Program-made: the position numbers and the translations under genes
Part shown: positions 42,805 through 51,455 of the stretch, piece by piece
How positions within the stretch are numbered: position 1 is the stretch's first letter
Layout: each line of letters opens with the position of its first letter
Source: Ruegeria sp. HKCCD4315
Lineage (GTDB): Bacteria > Pseudomonadota > Alphaproteobacteria > Rhodobacterales > Rhodobacteraceae
Assembly (NCBI RefSeq): GCF_013112245.1
Contig: NZ_WVRN01000003.1
Span: 1 to 64,000, forward strand
Reading direction: 5' to 3'
DNA: 64,000 nucleotides
Notes under the pieces: generated by a model
What the model saw: only the letters and a program-made list of their open reading frames with translations
What the model was told of the DNA's origin: nothing
The model's database searches: none

Positions 42805-42835
42805 TTGAAGCTATAGTCACTGTAGCAATTACAAG
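42805..42835 (+). promoter_or_regulatory. MerR-type promoter of the transglutaminase-like gene
   Basis: TTGAAG (42805-42810), 19 bases and TACAAG (42830-42835). The spacer begins CTATAGTCACTGTAG, a CadR/PbrR-like dyad. It starts 37 bases after the MerR gene and 61 bases before the target gene. Confidence 0.83.
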
Positions 42836-42865
42836 TCTTTCTGAGTTGATTCGACGAGAGACCAA

Positions 42866-43627
42866 ATGCTGAACCGAGACCCGTTGCTAACCGCCACACC
42901 TCTGCTTGATTTTGAAACACCCGCAATTTTGGGACTCATAACGGAACGGCGCTGGCCCGATCTGCCTGTCTTGGATCGAATTGGCGCTATTTATGATTTC
43001 GTGCGTAACGAGATTGCCTTTGGTTACAACCGTGCAGACGATATCCCGGCATCAGAGGTACTCGCCAATGGCTATGGGCAATGCAATACCAAGGGCACTC
43101 TTCTGATGGCACTGTTTCGCGGCAGCGGTATCCGATGCCGTTTGCATGGCTTTACGATCCACAAAGAGTTGCAGAGGGGTGTGGTTCCCGAGCTTTTCTA
43201 TCCGATGGCGCCGACGGAGATTGTGCATTCATGGGTTGAAGTCGAAGCAGAGGGTACGTGGCTAAAGCTGGAAGGCTTTATTCTGGATGAGCTTTTCTTA
43301 CGCGTGTTGCAGCAGACATTTCCCAAAACAGAAAGCCTGTGTGGGTATGGTGTGGGGACGGATTGCCTGAGCGATCCCCAGGTCGAATGGGAAGGCCGTG
43401 ACACATACATTCAAAGAAACGGCATCGTGCAGGATTTTGGGGACTTTGACTCACCTGACTCCTTTTATGTCCGTCACAGGCAGAACTTTGGCTTTTTTCG
43501 TGAACTGATGTACCGAGTCGTCGTGAGGCATTGGATGAACGCACGTGTAAGAGCACTACGCACTGGCAGGCTGGTGGCAAATGTTTCGGCAACACATTCC
43601 CATGGCAACTCTGGTGAATCCGTTTGA
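42866..43627 (+). CDS. transglutaminase-like protein, metal-controlled
   Basis: 253 residues with a transglutaminase core: C73 (NGYGQCNTKGTLL), H121 (IVHSWVEV) and, in the third position, E136 (WLKLEGF) where Asp is usual. No signal peptide is visible, so it is probably cytoplasmic. Such domains act as cysteine proteases or amidases. The MerR-type promoter at 42805 makes it part of the same metal regulon as the ZntA pump. The substrate is unknown. Confidence 0.8.
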   Translation: MLNRDPLLTATPLLDFETPAILGLITERRWPDLPVLDRIGAIYDFVRNEIAFGYNRADDIPASEVLANGYGQCNTKGTLLMALFRGSGIRCRLHGFTIHKELQRGVVPELFYPMAPTEIVHSWVEVEAEGTWLKLEGFILDELFLRVLQQTFPKTESLCGYGVGTDCLSDPQVEWEGRDTYIQRNGIVQDFGDFDSPDSFYVRHRQNFGFFRELMYRVVVRHWMNARVRALRTGRLVANVSATHSHGNSGESV

Positions 43628-43825
43628 ACGCTAGATTGGCACCAAGAATTTTCCTCAACGCAGGCGATTTTCAATCTAGCAAGCTTGAGGCCTTAACAAA
43701 CCAGCGCGAGGGCGTGTGTAGCAGGCTACACCGGCCCGGTTTCAAGCGAAGCATCCAACCTTCAACCGCGATGGAAGAAAAGGAAAGACACGAGCCTTTT
43801 CTTTAGAGAATTGGGAAATTCCGGC

Positions 43826-44572
43826 TTAGTTGAACCGTTTTTGCAAGGCCATATTCAGCGCCTCTGACAATAAAACCAGAACAATGATTGCCAACGTCAC
43901 GGTCGCAGCCTTTTCATACTGAAACGACCGTACATAGGTTTGCACATACAACCCAATGCCACCTGCACCGACAATGCCCAGTATCAGGCTTTCGCGCAGA
44001 TTTAGCTCAAACCGAAATACGGTATCGCGCATGATCACAGGCGCCATCTGCGGCCAGATTGCCCAACGCAACTGTTGAATTCTGTTGGCCCCTGCGCTTT
44101 CAAGCGCCGCCACAGGAGCGGTGGCAACATTGTCGATGGCTTCTGCATAGAACTTTGCCAACATGCCGGTCGCGTGAAATGTGATTGCCAGTATACCGGG
44201 AAGCGGACCCAACCCAACAGCGCCCACCATTAGCATAGCGACCAGGATCAGCGGGATCGACCGGATAACCGCAAGCAAGGCACGGACGGGACGCCAGATC
44301 GCTGGTGGTACCATAGTTTCAGAGGCCAAAACGGCCAGTCCCACCGACAGGATCACGGCGAACAATGTTCCCAGAATGGCGATCCTCAGAGTCTCCGCCA
44401 GCCCGGTCAGAACCTCGCGCCAAACGGACAGGTCAGGTGGGATCATACGCCCCAAAAACTCTGCCAGACGGGGTCCCGCGCCTGGCAGCTTGCCCAATCC
44501 CATATCTCCGCTGGTCAGCGACCACAGGATCGCCAGCACCAGCATGACCCAAATGACGGATCGACCCATCAA
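43826..44572 (-). CDS. phnE: PhnE-type ABC permease
   Basis: 248 residues, about six membrane helices, with the ABC permease EAA-like loop (AALESAGANRIQQLRWAIWPQ) and the PhnE end LRESLILGIVGAGGIGLYVQTYVRSF. The PhnCDE class imports phosphonate, phosphite or phosphate esters, though some relatives carry other anions. It overlaps the ATPase gene by four bases and is the last gene of the MntR-linked operon. Confidence 0.87.
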   Translation of the reverse strand: MMGRSVIWVMLVLAILWSLTSGDMGLGKLPGAGPRLAEFLGRMIPPDLSVWREVLTGLAETLRIAILGTLFAVILSVGLAVLASETMVPPAIWRPVRALLAVIRSIPLILVAMLMVGAVGLGPLPGILAITFHATGMLAKFYAEAIDNVATAPVAALESAGANRIQQLRWAIWPQMAPVIMRDTVFRFELNLRESLILGIVGAGGIGLYVQTYVRSFQYEKAATVTLAIIVLVLLSEALNMALQKRFN

Positions 44573-45339
44573 CTGACTACACGCAGCCCCGATGTGACAC
44601 CGGCACCGTGATACAGTTCATCGATGTCCCCGCTGGTCAACTGAGCCGACGGTTTGTCGAACAATACCACGCCATCTCGCAGGCCTATGATGCGCTCAGC
44701 AAAGCGGCGTGACAGGTCGGGCTGATGCGAGCTGAAAATGACGCCGATTTCGCGGCTACGTGCAGAGCTGGTGATCAGGCTCAGAATGCGTTCTGCGTGA
44801 GCAGGGTCCAAATTGCTGACGGGCTCATCCGCAAGGATCAACTCGGGTTCTTGTGCCAGACATCTGGCAATCGCAACGCGCTGCCGTTGTCCACCCGACA
44901 ACTGATCGGCACGGCGGCTTGCCAGATCGGACAGCCCCGTATCCTGAAGCGCCCGTGTCACGCACATATGGTCCTCTTCCCGGAACCGCCCCCAGAGTGA
45001 GGACCAGATATTCATCCGGCCCATCCGACCGTTCATCACATTCTGATAGACACTCTGCCGATCAACCAATGCGAATTCCTGGAAGACAAAGCCGATATTG
45101 GCACGGTCCTCGCGGGATGGAATTCCTGTTGCCAAAAGTGACTTGCCCAGCACCTGGGCCTCGCCCTGCCAACCGCTCGAACGACCATCCAACAACGCCA
45201 GCAACGTTGATTTGCCCGCTCCCGAAGGACCGAGTAGCGCGACACTTTCACCCGGCTGCACCGACAGTGAAACATCTGCAAGAGCTGCCGCACTGGCAAA
45301 GTGCTGCGATACCGCGTTGAGTGAAATCACAGGGTTCAT
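44569..45339 (-). CDS. phnC: PhnC-type ABC transporter ATPase
   Basis: 256 residues with Walker A GPSGAGKST, the Q-loop near FQEFALVDRQS, the signature LSGGQRQR and Walker B LILADEP. The phosphonate-type ATPase pattern (QSVYQNVMNGRMGRM) is clear. It overlaps both neighbours by four bases, so translation is coupled. It would power import by the PhnE-type permease. Confidence 0.9.
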   Translation of the reverse strand: MNPVISLNAVSQHFASAAALADVSLSVQPGESVALLGPSGAGKSTLLALLDGRSSGWQGEAQVLGKSLLATGIPSREDRANIGFVFQEFALVDRQSVYQNVMNGRMGRMNIWSSLWGRFREEDHMCVTRALQDTGLSDLASRRADQLSGGQRQRVAIARCLAQEPELILADEPVSNLDPAHAERILSLITSSARSREIGVIFSSHQPDLSRRFAERIIGLRDGVVLFDKPSAQLTSGDIDELYHGAGVTSGLRVVS

Positions 45340-46196
45340 TTCAGAAACCCATACCGCCGCGCAGTCTCGCGTACGCCTTCGTAAACCGATGGATCAGCAG
45401 GGAGATAGCCGTCCGGGCCATAGAGGTAGGTGAGCAGGTGACGGTTCTCACTCTCGTTGAGGCGCAGCATGGTTTCAATGAACTTCGCCTGCAGCCCAGC
45501 GTCCAGGTCAGGGCGGGCAATGATTGCGTGGCTGGGAATTTGTTCTGATTCCGCCAGCACCTTGACCTCGGCCTGCTGATCCGGTGTCAGATAGAGATCG
45601 GCATACTGGCTTGCGCCTGCCGCATCGACCAGTCCGTTGGCCATGGCCTGCATCGCTTGCTGATAACCACCGGCAAAGAACTTCTGCCCGAAAAAACTGT
45701 CAGCATCGCCTGTGCCCGAGAACAGCCCGGCGCGCACAAACAGATCAAGCGGATAGATGTAACCGGATTCCGAGACCGGATCGGAAAAGGCAATGTCACG
45801 TCCCCGGAGATCGGCCAGCGTTTCGATACCGCTGTCACGTCGCACGAAGACGCGGCCCGAATAGCTGGGTTGCCCGCGATAAACCTCGGACAAGAGCGGT
45901 ACGGCACCGATCTGGTCCTCGGCCAACACAAAGGGCAACGCTCCCATGAACGAGATATCGGCATCACCGTTGCGCAGCGCCTCGACGGCGGCTGCGTGGT
46001 CAAACGTCACAAACCCCGTGACCGGAACACCCATCTGCTCGGAAAGCCAGCCTGTGATGATGTTGATATCACCCAACAGCTTTTCGGGGTTCTCCTGCGG
46101 GATGAAGGCCAGCTTCAGCCCCTGATCAGTTGCGGCCATTACGGGCAGGGCTACAGATGCGGCTGCAGCGACCAGAAAATTGCGGCGCGACAGCAT
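45336..46196 (-). CDS. phnD: PhnD-type periplasmic binding protein
   Basis: 286 residues with a Tat-like signal (SRRNFLVAAAASVALPVMAA) and a type 2 periplasmic binding fold: LAFIPQENPEKLL, VTFDHAAAVEALRNGDADISFMGALPF, and DIAFSDPVSESGYIYPL. The last is the anion-binding loop of phosphonate/phosphite/phosphate-type receptors. Its ATG overlaps the peroxidase stop by one base. The true ligand is open, given the MntR-type control. Confidence 0.88.
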   Translation of the reverse strand: MLSRRNFLVAAAASVALPVMAATDQGLKLAFIPQENPEKLLGDINIITGWLSEQMGVPVTGFVTFDHAAAVEALRNGDADISFMGALPFVLAEDQIGAVPLLSEVYRGQPSYSGRVFVRRDSGIETLADLRGRDIAFSDPVSESGYIYPLDLFVRAGLFSGTGDADSFFGQKFFAGGYQQAMQAMANGLVDAAGASQYADLYLTPDQQAEVKVLAESEQIPSHAIIARPDLDAGLQAKFIETMLRLNESENRHLLTYLYGPDGYLPADPSVYEGVRETARRYGFLK

Positions 46197-48049
46197 CAGA
46201 ACATCCTCTCGTCAATTTCGGCCTGCATGGCCTTGAACAGCTCCCATTGGCGGGTGGCTTCGGTCCAGTTTCCTTCGGCGCTGGCATCGCCAACCGCTCG
46301 CAGGATGGCAGCGAATTCGTAGATTTCGGGCTTGGCGTTCTGATTGACCATGACACTGGCATCCGTCGCCAGATCAGGAGCTACCGTGTCGATCAGAACC
46401 GCTATGTTTTCAGCATCCTGCATAGGCAGCAGGGTATCGAGCGTGCTGGCGAATGTTGTCAGTTCTTCCCAGGACAAGCGGAATACGCTGTCACGGCCTT
46501 CGAATACTTGATAGGGGTCTTCACCGTCGCCAACGGCTTCGACATAGGCAGTCAGGTCTGCGCGCTGTGCTTCGTCCAACCCCAAATTCTTGGTGTCATT
46601 GAACCAGTCAACAACGCTGGCCAGCGTCGGCAGCGATCCGTCATGCATGTAAGGTGCAGTGAAATTGACGTTGAGCAGTGTCGGGGTTTCGAACGCCGTA
46701 GCCGTGCCCCCGGGGAATGGTTGTTCAGCGCTGCCCATGTCGTAGGTCAGACCATCGCGGAACTGACGGTCAGGCGTGTGACACGAAGCGCAGGATTTGT
46801 CACCAAGTCCGGCAAATTTGGTGTTGAACAGCACCTCTCCGCGCTTGGCGTCGTCCGAAGCCAGATCGGTCAGCTTGCCGTACCGGTCGATCTTTGGGTT
46901 GGGAAGGAAGTCGAACTGTTTGACATAGGCTTCCAGCGCATCCAGCTGGAACGGCGTTGGTTCCTTTCCCGCGAACTCGGTCACAATCACATTTCGGATG
47001 AACCGGCGCAGGCTTGGTTCGCGCCCGTCGCGGCCATAAGGTGCGGTAAAGCGGATGCCACGCATGGAAGGCGTGTCCAAGTGATCATCGGTCCGGTCAT
47101 TGAACATTGGATTGAAGAACGAACCGTCCACATCCATCCCACCTGGATGGGATGAAAGGCCCGGAATGAAGAAATCCCGGTTCACGTCGGAGCGGTTGTG
47201 GCAGGTCGAGCAGGCGATGCCCAACTCGCGCGCCGGGCCGCCGAAGATTTCAGGGCTGTCGAACAGCATATCTCCATAGGCCACCAGCGGTAGATTGGCC
47301 TCATCCTCACCCGCCTCTTCAAATTGAAGAACCAGCCGCGGCAGCTGCGCCTGATCTCCGATGTTCGACCCTGGCGGCAGCGTGGCGGGCATTGTGATTT
47401 GTTCGCCTGAAAGAACTACTGTTTCAGGCAGCGGTGTTAACTTGTCGCGTTGGGCATACTCGGATGGCAGATAGTTGGCACGAATATAGGCAACAATAGT
47501 GGCCTGAGCTTCTGCAAATTGGTCGACATCCACTGTTTGTGCGCCATTGCCCAGTACTCCTGCGCTGCCAAGGGTGGAGTTCAGAACCAACCATGCCCGG
47601 CCCAGATCGCGAGACGCCGACGTGTCTGCAGCCTTGATACCATCCTCGAATGCGCGGAACAGAGCAGCCGCTTGCGCGACCTCGCGTGCCGCTTCAGGCT
47701 GACCCAGCGCGGTCTTTGCGACATCCAGATGGCGCAGAATTCCCTCAGCAATGGCAGTTGTGCTTGCTTCAAACAGCGCCTGCCGATCTTCGGCTTTCAT
47801 AGCTTGGTTGATCGCAATCGCTTCGTTGCCGGAGACGCGTGACAAGGGAGCGACCTGAATGTCACTGCCAGGTGCGGGCGAAGTCCAACTCCTCTCAATT
47901 TCATCCCAGGGAACCGGGGTTAGATTTCCCATGAACAAGGTCAGTCGATACGCGGCAGCGCGCGGAGCCCAAGGAGATTCTTCAATCGCCGTGGCATCCG
48001 CGATCACGGGCAATGCGCAAAGTAGTGTGGACGCTATCAGGTGTTTCAT
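46196..48049 (-). CDS. exported di-haem cytochrome c peroxidase / MauG-like protein
   Basis: 617 residues with a signal peptide, an N-terminal extension of about 240 residues not found in short CcpA proteins, and a C-terminal peroxidase half with two c-haem motifs, CSTCH (about 280) and CASCH (about 420), plus the MauG/CcpA-type TPSMRGIRFTAPYG and LLNVNFTAPYMHDGSLPTL. It should reduce peroxide or oxidise a protein in the periplasm. ATG 48049 is chosen over TTG 48064. It is first in the operon with PhnD, PhnC and PhnE, and MntR is divergent. Confidence 0.87.
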   Translation of the reverse strand: MKHLIASTLLCALPVIADATAIEESPWAPRAAAYRLTLFMGNLTPVPWDEIERSWTSPAPGSDIQVAPLSRVSGNEAIAINQAMKAEDRQALFEASTTAIAEGILRHLDVAKTALGQPEAAREVAQAAALFRAFEDGIKAADTSASRDLGRAWLVLNSTLGSAGVLGNGAQTVDVDQFAEAQATIVAYIRANYLPSEYAQRDKLTPLPETVVLSGEQITMPATLPPGSNIGDQAQLPRLVLQFEEAGEDEANLPLVAYGDMLFDSPEIFGGPARELGIACSTCHNRSDVNRDFFIPGLSSHPGGMDVDGSFFNPMFNDRTDDHLDTPSMRGIRFTAPYGRDGREPSLRRFIRNVIVTEFAGKEPTPFQLDALEAYVKQFDFLPNPKIDRYGKLTDLASDDAKRGEVLFNTKFAGLGDKSCASCHTPDRQFRDGLTYDMGSAEQPFPGGTATAFETPTLLNVNFTAPYMHDGSLPTLASVVDWFNDTKNLGLDEAQRADLTAYVEAVGDGEDPYQVFEGRDSVFRLSWEELTTFASTLDTLLPMQDAENIAVLIDTVAPDLATDASVMVNQNAKPEIYEFAAILRAVGDASAEGNWTEATRQWELFKAMQAEIDERMF

Positions 48050-48066
48050 AGCACTGTCTATCAAAG

Positions 48067-48109
48067 TTAGCCTTGTCTAATTTAATGATGAAGGCATGCT
48101 CATTGTCAA
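48067..48109 (-). promoter_or_regulatory. promoter with MntR-type operator
   Basis: On the minus strand TTGACA (48109-48104) is followed by 18 bases and TTAAAT (48085-48080). TTAGCCTTGTCTAA (48067-48080), an imperfect dyad of DtxR/MntR type, overlaps the -10 element and the expected transcription start. A repressor there would block the peroxidase-PhnDCE operon. Confidence 0.68.
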
Positions 48110-48165
48110 GCTCGGCTTTCAGGTGCATACACTGGAGACTAGACCAGCGACGTAATCGTGAGCCG

Positions 48166-48618
48166 ATGACCGAAACAAAACCGGTAAATTCAGATCGTAG
48201 CATTGATACCCAGGCGAGTGGGTTTGAGGCTGTGCGACAGGCCCACCAAAGCGAAATGGTTGAAGACTACGTTGAACTTATCGCGGAGCTGATCCATCAG
48301 AATGGCACGGCGCGCCCGGTCGAAATAGCCGAGCGATTGGGCGTGACCCAACCTACGGTTTCCAAGAATTTGGCTCGTTTGAAACGAGAGGGTTTCATTG
48401 AGCAAATACCCTACCGCTCACTTCAGCTGACCGATGCCGGGCGTCAATTGGCGGAAGCTTGTAGAAGGCGTCACCGGATTGTCGTGGAGTTCCTGATCGC
48501 CTTGGGCGTTTCACCAGAAGTGGCAGAGCATGACGCTGAAGGTATTGAGCATCATGTAAGCGAAGAAACTCTTGCAGTGTTTGAACGGTTCGTTGGGCGG
48601 GCCGATGAAGCAAAGTAG
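48166..48618 (+). CDS. mntR: MntR/DtxR-family metal-dependent regulator
   Basis: 150 residues: a winged helix (EDYVELIAELIHQNGTARPVEIAERLGVTQPTVSKNLARLKREGF) and a metal-binding dimer domain with RRHRIVVEFL, AEHDAEGIEHHVSEE. These match MntR, which represses Mn uptake when Mn(II) is bound. The long upstream frame from 48073 lacks a signal; ATG 48166 is the usual family start. It is divergent from the peroxidase operon and a TTAGCCT-type box lies between. Confidence 0.88.
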   Translation: MTETKPVNSDRSIDTQASGFEAVRQAHQSEMVEDYVELIAELIHQNGTARPVEIAERLGVTQPTVSKNLARLKREGFIEQIPYRSLQLTDAGRQLAEACRRRHRIVVEFLIALGVSPEVAEHDAEGIEHHVSEETLAVFERFVGRADEAK

Positions 48619-49090
48619 AAACAAAAAGAGCCTCAAATATGGTTGCGAAATTTGGTAGATCTAATTTCACATAGACAGAGATTGTCCTAAGTTGCAGCTA
48701 GACAGTGACGCTATCTGAGGGTGGGTGGCCCGGCGCGAAACTACGTGGGTACCTGAAAATCGATACAGGTGCAGACGTAGTGAACGAGCCCTTAGAACAA
48801 GAATCCAATTCGGTAGATGATCTGGCTCACTTAGTAATCGGCGTCAAGATTTCCAGCGGCAAAAAACCTGACTACAGCAGCGATCTCCGTACTGAATAGG
48901 CGAAAACTGAAAGATTGCTTAAGAATAACATATGTCGAAATCATAGAGTTACTCATTGCACTTCTGACGAGGTGGCCACAACTGATCACTTTGTTTTCGG
49001 TTCCTGTCCTAGCGAGATCCAATATACCTTTGTTCAACTGGCCTTTAGTGATATTTTTTTGAAAAAATCAAAATGAGCCGAGCAGTTCCT
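48619..49090. other. 470-base region without a convincing gene
   Basis: The stretch between MntR and the second L,D-transpeptidase is AT-rich. Two overlapping short frames on opposite strands (48705-48899 and 48831-49037) have no ribosome site and no family likeness. It probably only holds the promoter of the next gene. Confidence 0.5.
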
Positions 49091-49588
49091 ATGAAAAGAC
49101 GTCTGTTTCTCTCTGGCTTCATAGCCGCCTTTTTGTCCGGCTGTGCAAGCAAGTTCCGTACTTACAATGGGCCGGTTGTGACTCGGCTTCGGCTATACAA
49201 AGCGCAGCGCCTACTTATCCTCGATGGTAGTGAGCGTGTCTTGCGGGCTTTTCCAATTGGACTCGGATTTGCCCCCGAAGGTCACAAGCAATTCGAAGGA
49301 GACGGGCGAACACCTGAAGGCTCCTATGTAATTGACCGTCGCAATCCCGAGAGCCTTTTCCATCTTTCAATCGGAATCTCTTATCCGAACGAGGCGGATT
49401 CTGCGTTTGCCCGAGCTCGGGGTCGTTCTCCGGGCGGTGATATTTTTATCCATGGCGGCCCTCGCCCTGGAATTGATCCCACGAACAAGCGTGACTGGAC
49501 TGCAGGGTGCGTCGCTGTCACAGATCAGGAGATTGAAGAGATCTACGCTATGGTCAAAGACGGGACGCCAATCGAAATCTACTCATAG
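49091..49588 (+). CDS. L,D-transpeptidase lipoprotein (YkuD/ErfK type)
   Basis: 165 residues. The signal ends in lipobox LSGC (Cys18). The YkuD domain has H121 (IFIHGGPR) and C140 (DWTAGCVAVTDQEIEEI), the catalytic pair. This subtype (YafK-like) forms or trims peptidoglycan cross-links at the membrane. ATG 49091 gives a typical lipoprotein head; ATG 49073 is possible. No MerR-type site precedes it, unlike the other transpeptidase gene. Confidence 0.85.
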   Translation: MKRRLFLSGFIAAFLSGCASKFRTYNGPVVTRLRLYKAQRLLILDGSERVLRAFPIGLGFAPEGHKQFEGDGRTPEGSYVIDRRNPESLFHLSIGISYPNEADSAFARARGRSPGGDIFIHGGPRPGIDPTNKRDWTAGCVAVTDQEIEEIYAMVKDGTPIEIYS

Positions 49589-49607
49589 AGGGACAGGTTC
49601 CGAATAG

Positions 49608-49775
49608 ACAACGATTGCGGATTTGCCTTAGCGCTACGTTGATGGGGGCAGAAGCTATTACTAGAGCTTTCACGGCCAACGCCACACTCGCTGTTTCGAC
49701 GAACGGATAAACGGATATAGGTCTGGATTGAGAACCCAATCCCACCAGCGCCGAGCATCGGTGGGATGACATGCT
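49608..49775 (-). pseudogene. frameshifted remnant of a phnE-type permease
   Basis: On the minus strand the translation LGAGGIGFSIQTYIRLS in one frame is followed by FVETASVALAVKALVIASAPINVALRQIRN in the next. Together these match the C-terminal 50-55 residues of the PhnE protein at 43826 (LGIVGAGGIGLYVQTYVRSF...EKAATVTLAIIVLVLLSEALNMALQKRFN). One frameshift separates them, and nothing upstream resembles the rest of the gene. Confidence 0.7.
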
Positions 49776-50314
49776 TATGGGCAAGCAAATTGATGACAGG
49801 ACGAATGAACACCGCCGACGAGTCCAATAAAGGACGTTATTTGTATCCTTTTCCGACATCAACTCGCGTAATTCTGCCGTCGCCAGACCGCAAGTCTCAT
49901 GCTCCAACAGGTGAGAAGTAGGACATGAGGTGTCCCATCACCGATCTGCAGCTTTCCGGTGCGCAGACGCGCCGTAGTAACCATCGCGTTCAGATGACAG
50001 GGTTCTGAGAAGACGTTTATTTGATCTCGCGATGGATAGTTGCCTTCGAGCGTTTCAACACATGTGCCATCTCTCGAACAGGGACCTTCGCATGCCTCCA
50101 GCGCTCAATCCTACGCCGTTTCTAAATGCCGAGTTGCGAATACACTGCGCCTGTGCCATTTTCTCCTCATTAGATAACCCATTGGTTTCTAACAGAAGTC
50201 GCACTTGGAAATAGCACGCACCCCCTGCTTCAAACCAAAAACGCAGAAGTGAAATTATGTGAAACTTGCCCCTGCTCACAATTTTGCAAATCAAGCGGTG
50301 CACGTGGGCCGAAC
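49776..50314. other. region of decayed sequence with no clear gene
   Basis: About 540 bases between the phnE remnant and the LuxR-type gene. Short frames on both strands, such as 50055-50339 minus, have low-quality composition and no family likeness. It looks like eroded DNA left after rearrangement. Confidence 0.4.
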
Positions 50315-51268
50315 TCAGAGATGCCTGATCCACACGCATTGATCCCGGTTGGGTCCAAGTTCTTCGAGGATCCTTTCAGCATCCAGATTGAAGTCTTTGG
50401 CAATTTCCTGGACCTGAACCGCCTGAAAGCTATCCAAGTTCCGCACCGTTCGACCATCTTCAAAGGTGATCAACTCGTGTGATCTTCCAGACCAACGCAC
50501 GATCCCGCCGCAAAGGGTCTGTCCTTCAACATCCGCAAGTTCGGCGACCGGGTCGGCAAAGAAATCGGTCCATTTAAGAATACCTGTGCTGACAGCTCTC
50601 GCCACTGCTTGTTCCGTTGTCCGGCACTTGAGTTTTGTGACGATCGAAGACGTCAAAGCATGCACCATCCTGGAGGAGAGCCCCGTCTGGCCAGCAACTA
50701 CGGATGGGATCAATCCTGATGCGAGCATCTTCAGAACATCCATCTCCTGATCGGACAACGCATCCGTAGGAAAGTTGAAAACTGTATCAATCACATCGAG
50801 CGCGAGTAGATGCAGGACCTGCGCTTCGTGGCGAAGGGCAGGGAGCATACTCCCGACCAAGGCGTCCCAGTCGGATCGGCGCAGGTTGGAGGTAACCGTA
50901 AAGACACCACGCTCCCCAAACGGATTGATAACCGGAATGGATAGTCCGTGCTGACCCACACCAAATTTTCTCGCTGCATCGAATAGCGGTGCGTGTTCAC
51001 GCTGATCATCAAACACAGCCCAATCAATTGGTGCGATCATTGCGGCGCCAAACCGGATGAGGGGATCGACCAGGACCATGTCGTTGTCGACGTAGTGCCT
51101 GACCCATTCGGCCGGGAACGTGGTGCAGCCGTGGACAACGTTGTGATGCTTGTCGATATGGGCGTAGGACGCATTCTCCAGTCCGAACCTCGAACAAATT
51201 TCCTGAAGGCGCGCCTCCCCGGTCTGCCTGAAATCCAGTTCAGAATTGCCAATGTCCGCGATTTTCAT
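50315..51268 (-). CDS. LuxR-type regulator with an additional C-terminal domain
   Basis: 317 residues. Residues 1-165 are an autoinducer-binding domain with the W, Y and D residues of the lactone pocket (WVRHYVDNDMVLVDPL, PIDWAVFDD). Residues 170-235 are a LuxR helix-turn-helix (LSDQEMDVLKMLASGLIPSVVAGQTGLS). About 80 residues follow (FFADPVAELADVEG...NRDQCVWIRHL) that normal LuxR proteins lack. No luxI-type synthase is in the window, so it may be a solo receptor. It could link plasmid transfer or replication to cell density. Confidence 0.85.
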   Translation of the reverse strand: MKIADIGNSELDFRQTGEARLQEICSRFGLENASYAHIDKHHNVVHGCTTFPAEWVRHYVDNDMVLVDPLIRFGAAMIAPIDWAVFDDQREHAPLFDAARKFGVGQHGLSIPVINPFGERGVFTVTSNLRRSDWDALVGSMLPALRHEAQVLHLLALDVIDTVFNFPTDALSDQEMDVLKMLASGLIPSVVAGQTGLSSRMVHALTSSIVTKLKCRTTEQAVARAVSTGILKWTDFFADPVAELADVEGQTLCGGIVRWSGRSHELITFEDGRTVRNLDSFQAVQVQEIAKDFNLDAERILEELGPNRDQCVWIRHL

Positions 51269-51455
51269 AGATCGTCTTTCTGTTCCGCGTTGCCGTCGAG
51301 GCCGCTTAGCAACCTAAAGCTGAACAAACCACTCGGGAATTCCCGTAGCCAATCATGCATTTGAATACAGTTCTGTTCTGGAGGCGGAAACGGAGCGAAA
51401 ACCTGCCGATGAGACACATGAATTGGAGAAGCTGGCGGCTCATAACCCGGCACGG

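Noticed and set aside
43624..43806. 60-residue frame after the transglutaminase-like gene
   Set aside because: It overlaps the end of that gene, has no ribosome site and no recognisable pattern.
48705..49037. Two short overlapping frames on opposite strands
   Set aside because: No start signals, no family likeness, and each is the shadow of the other.
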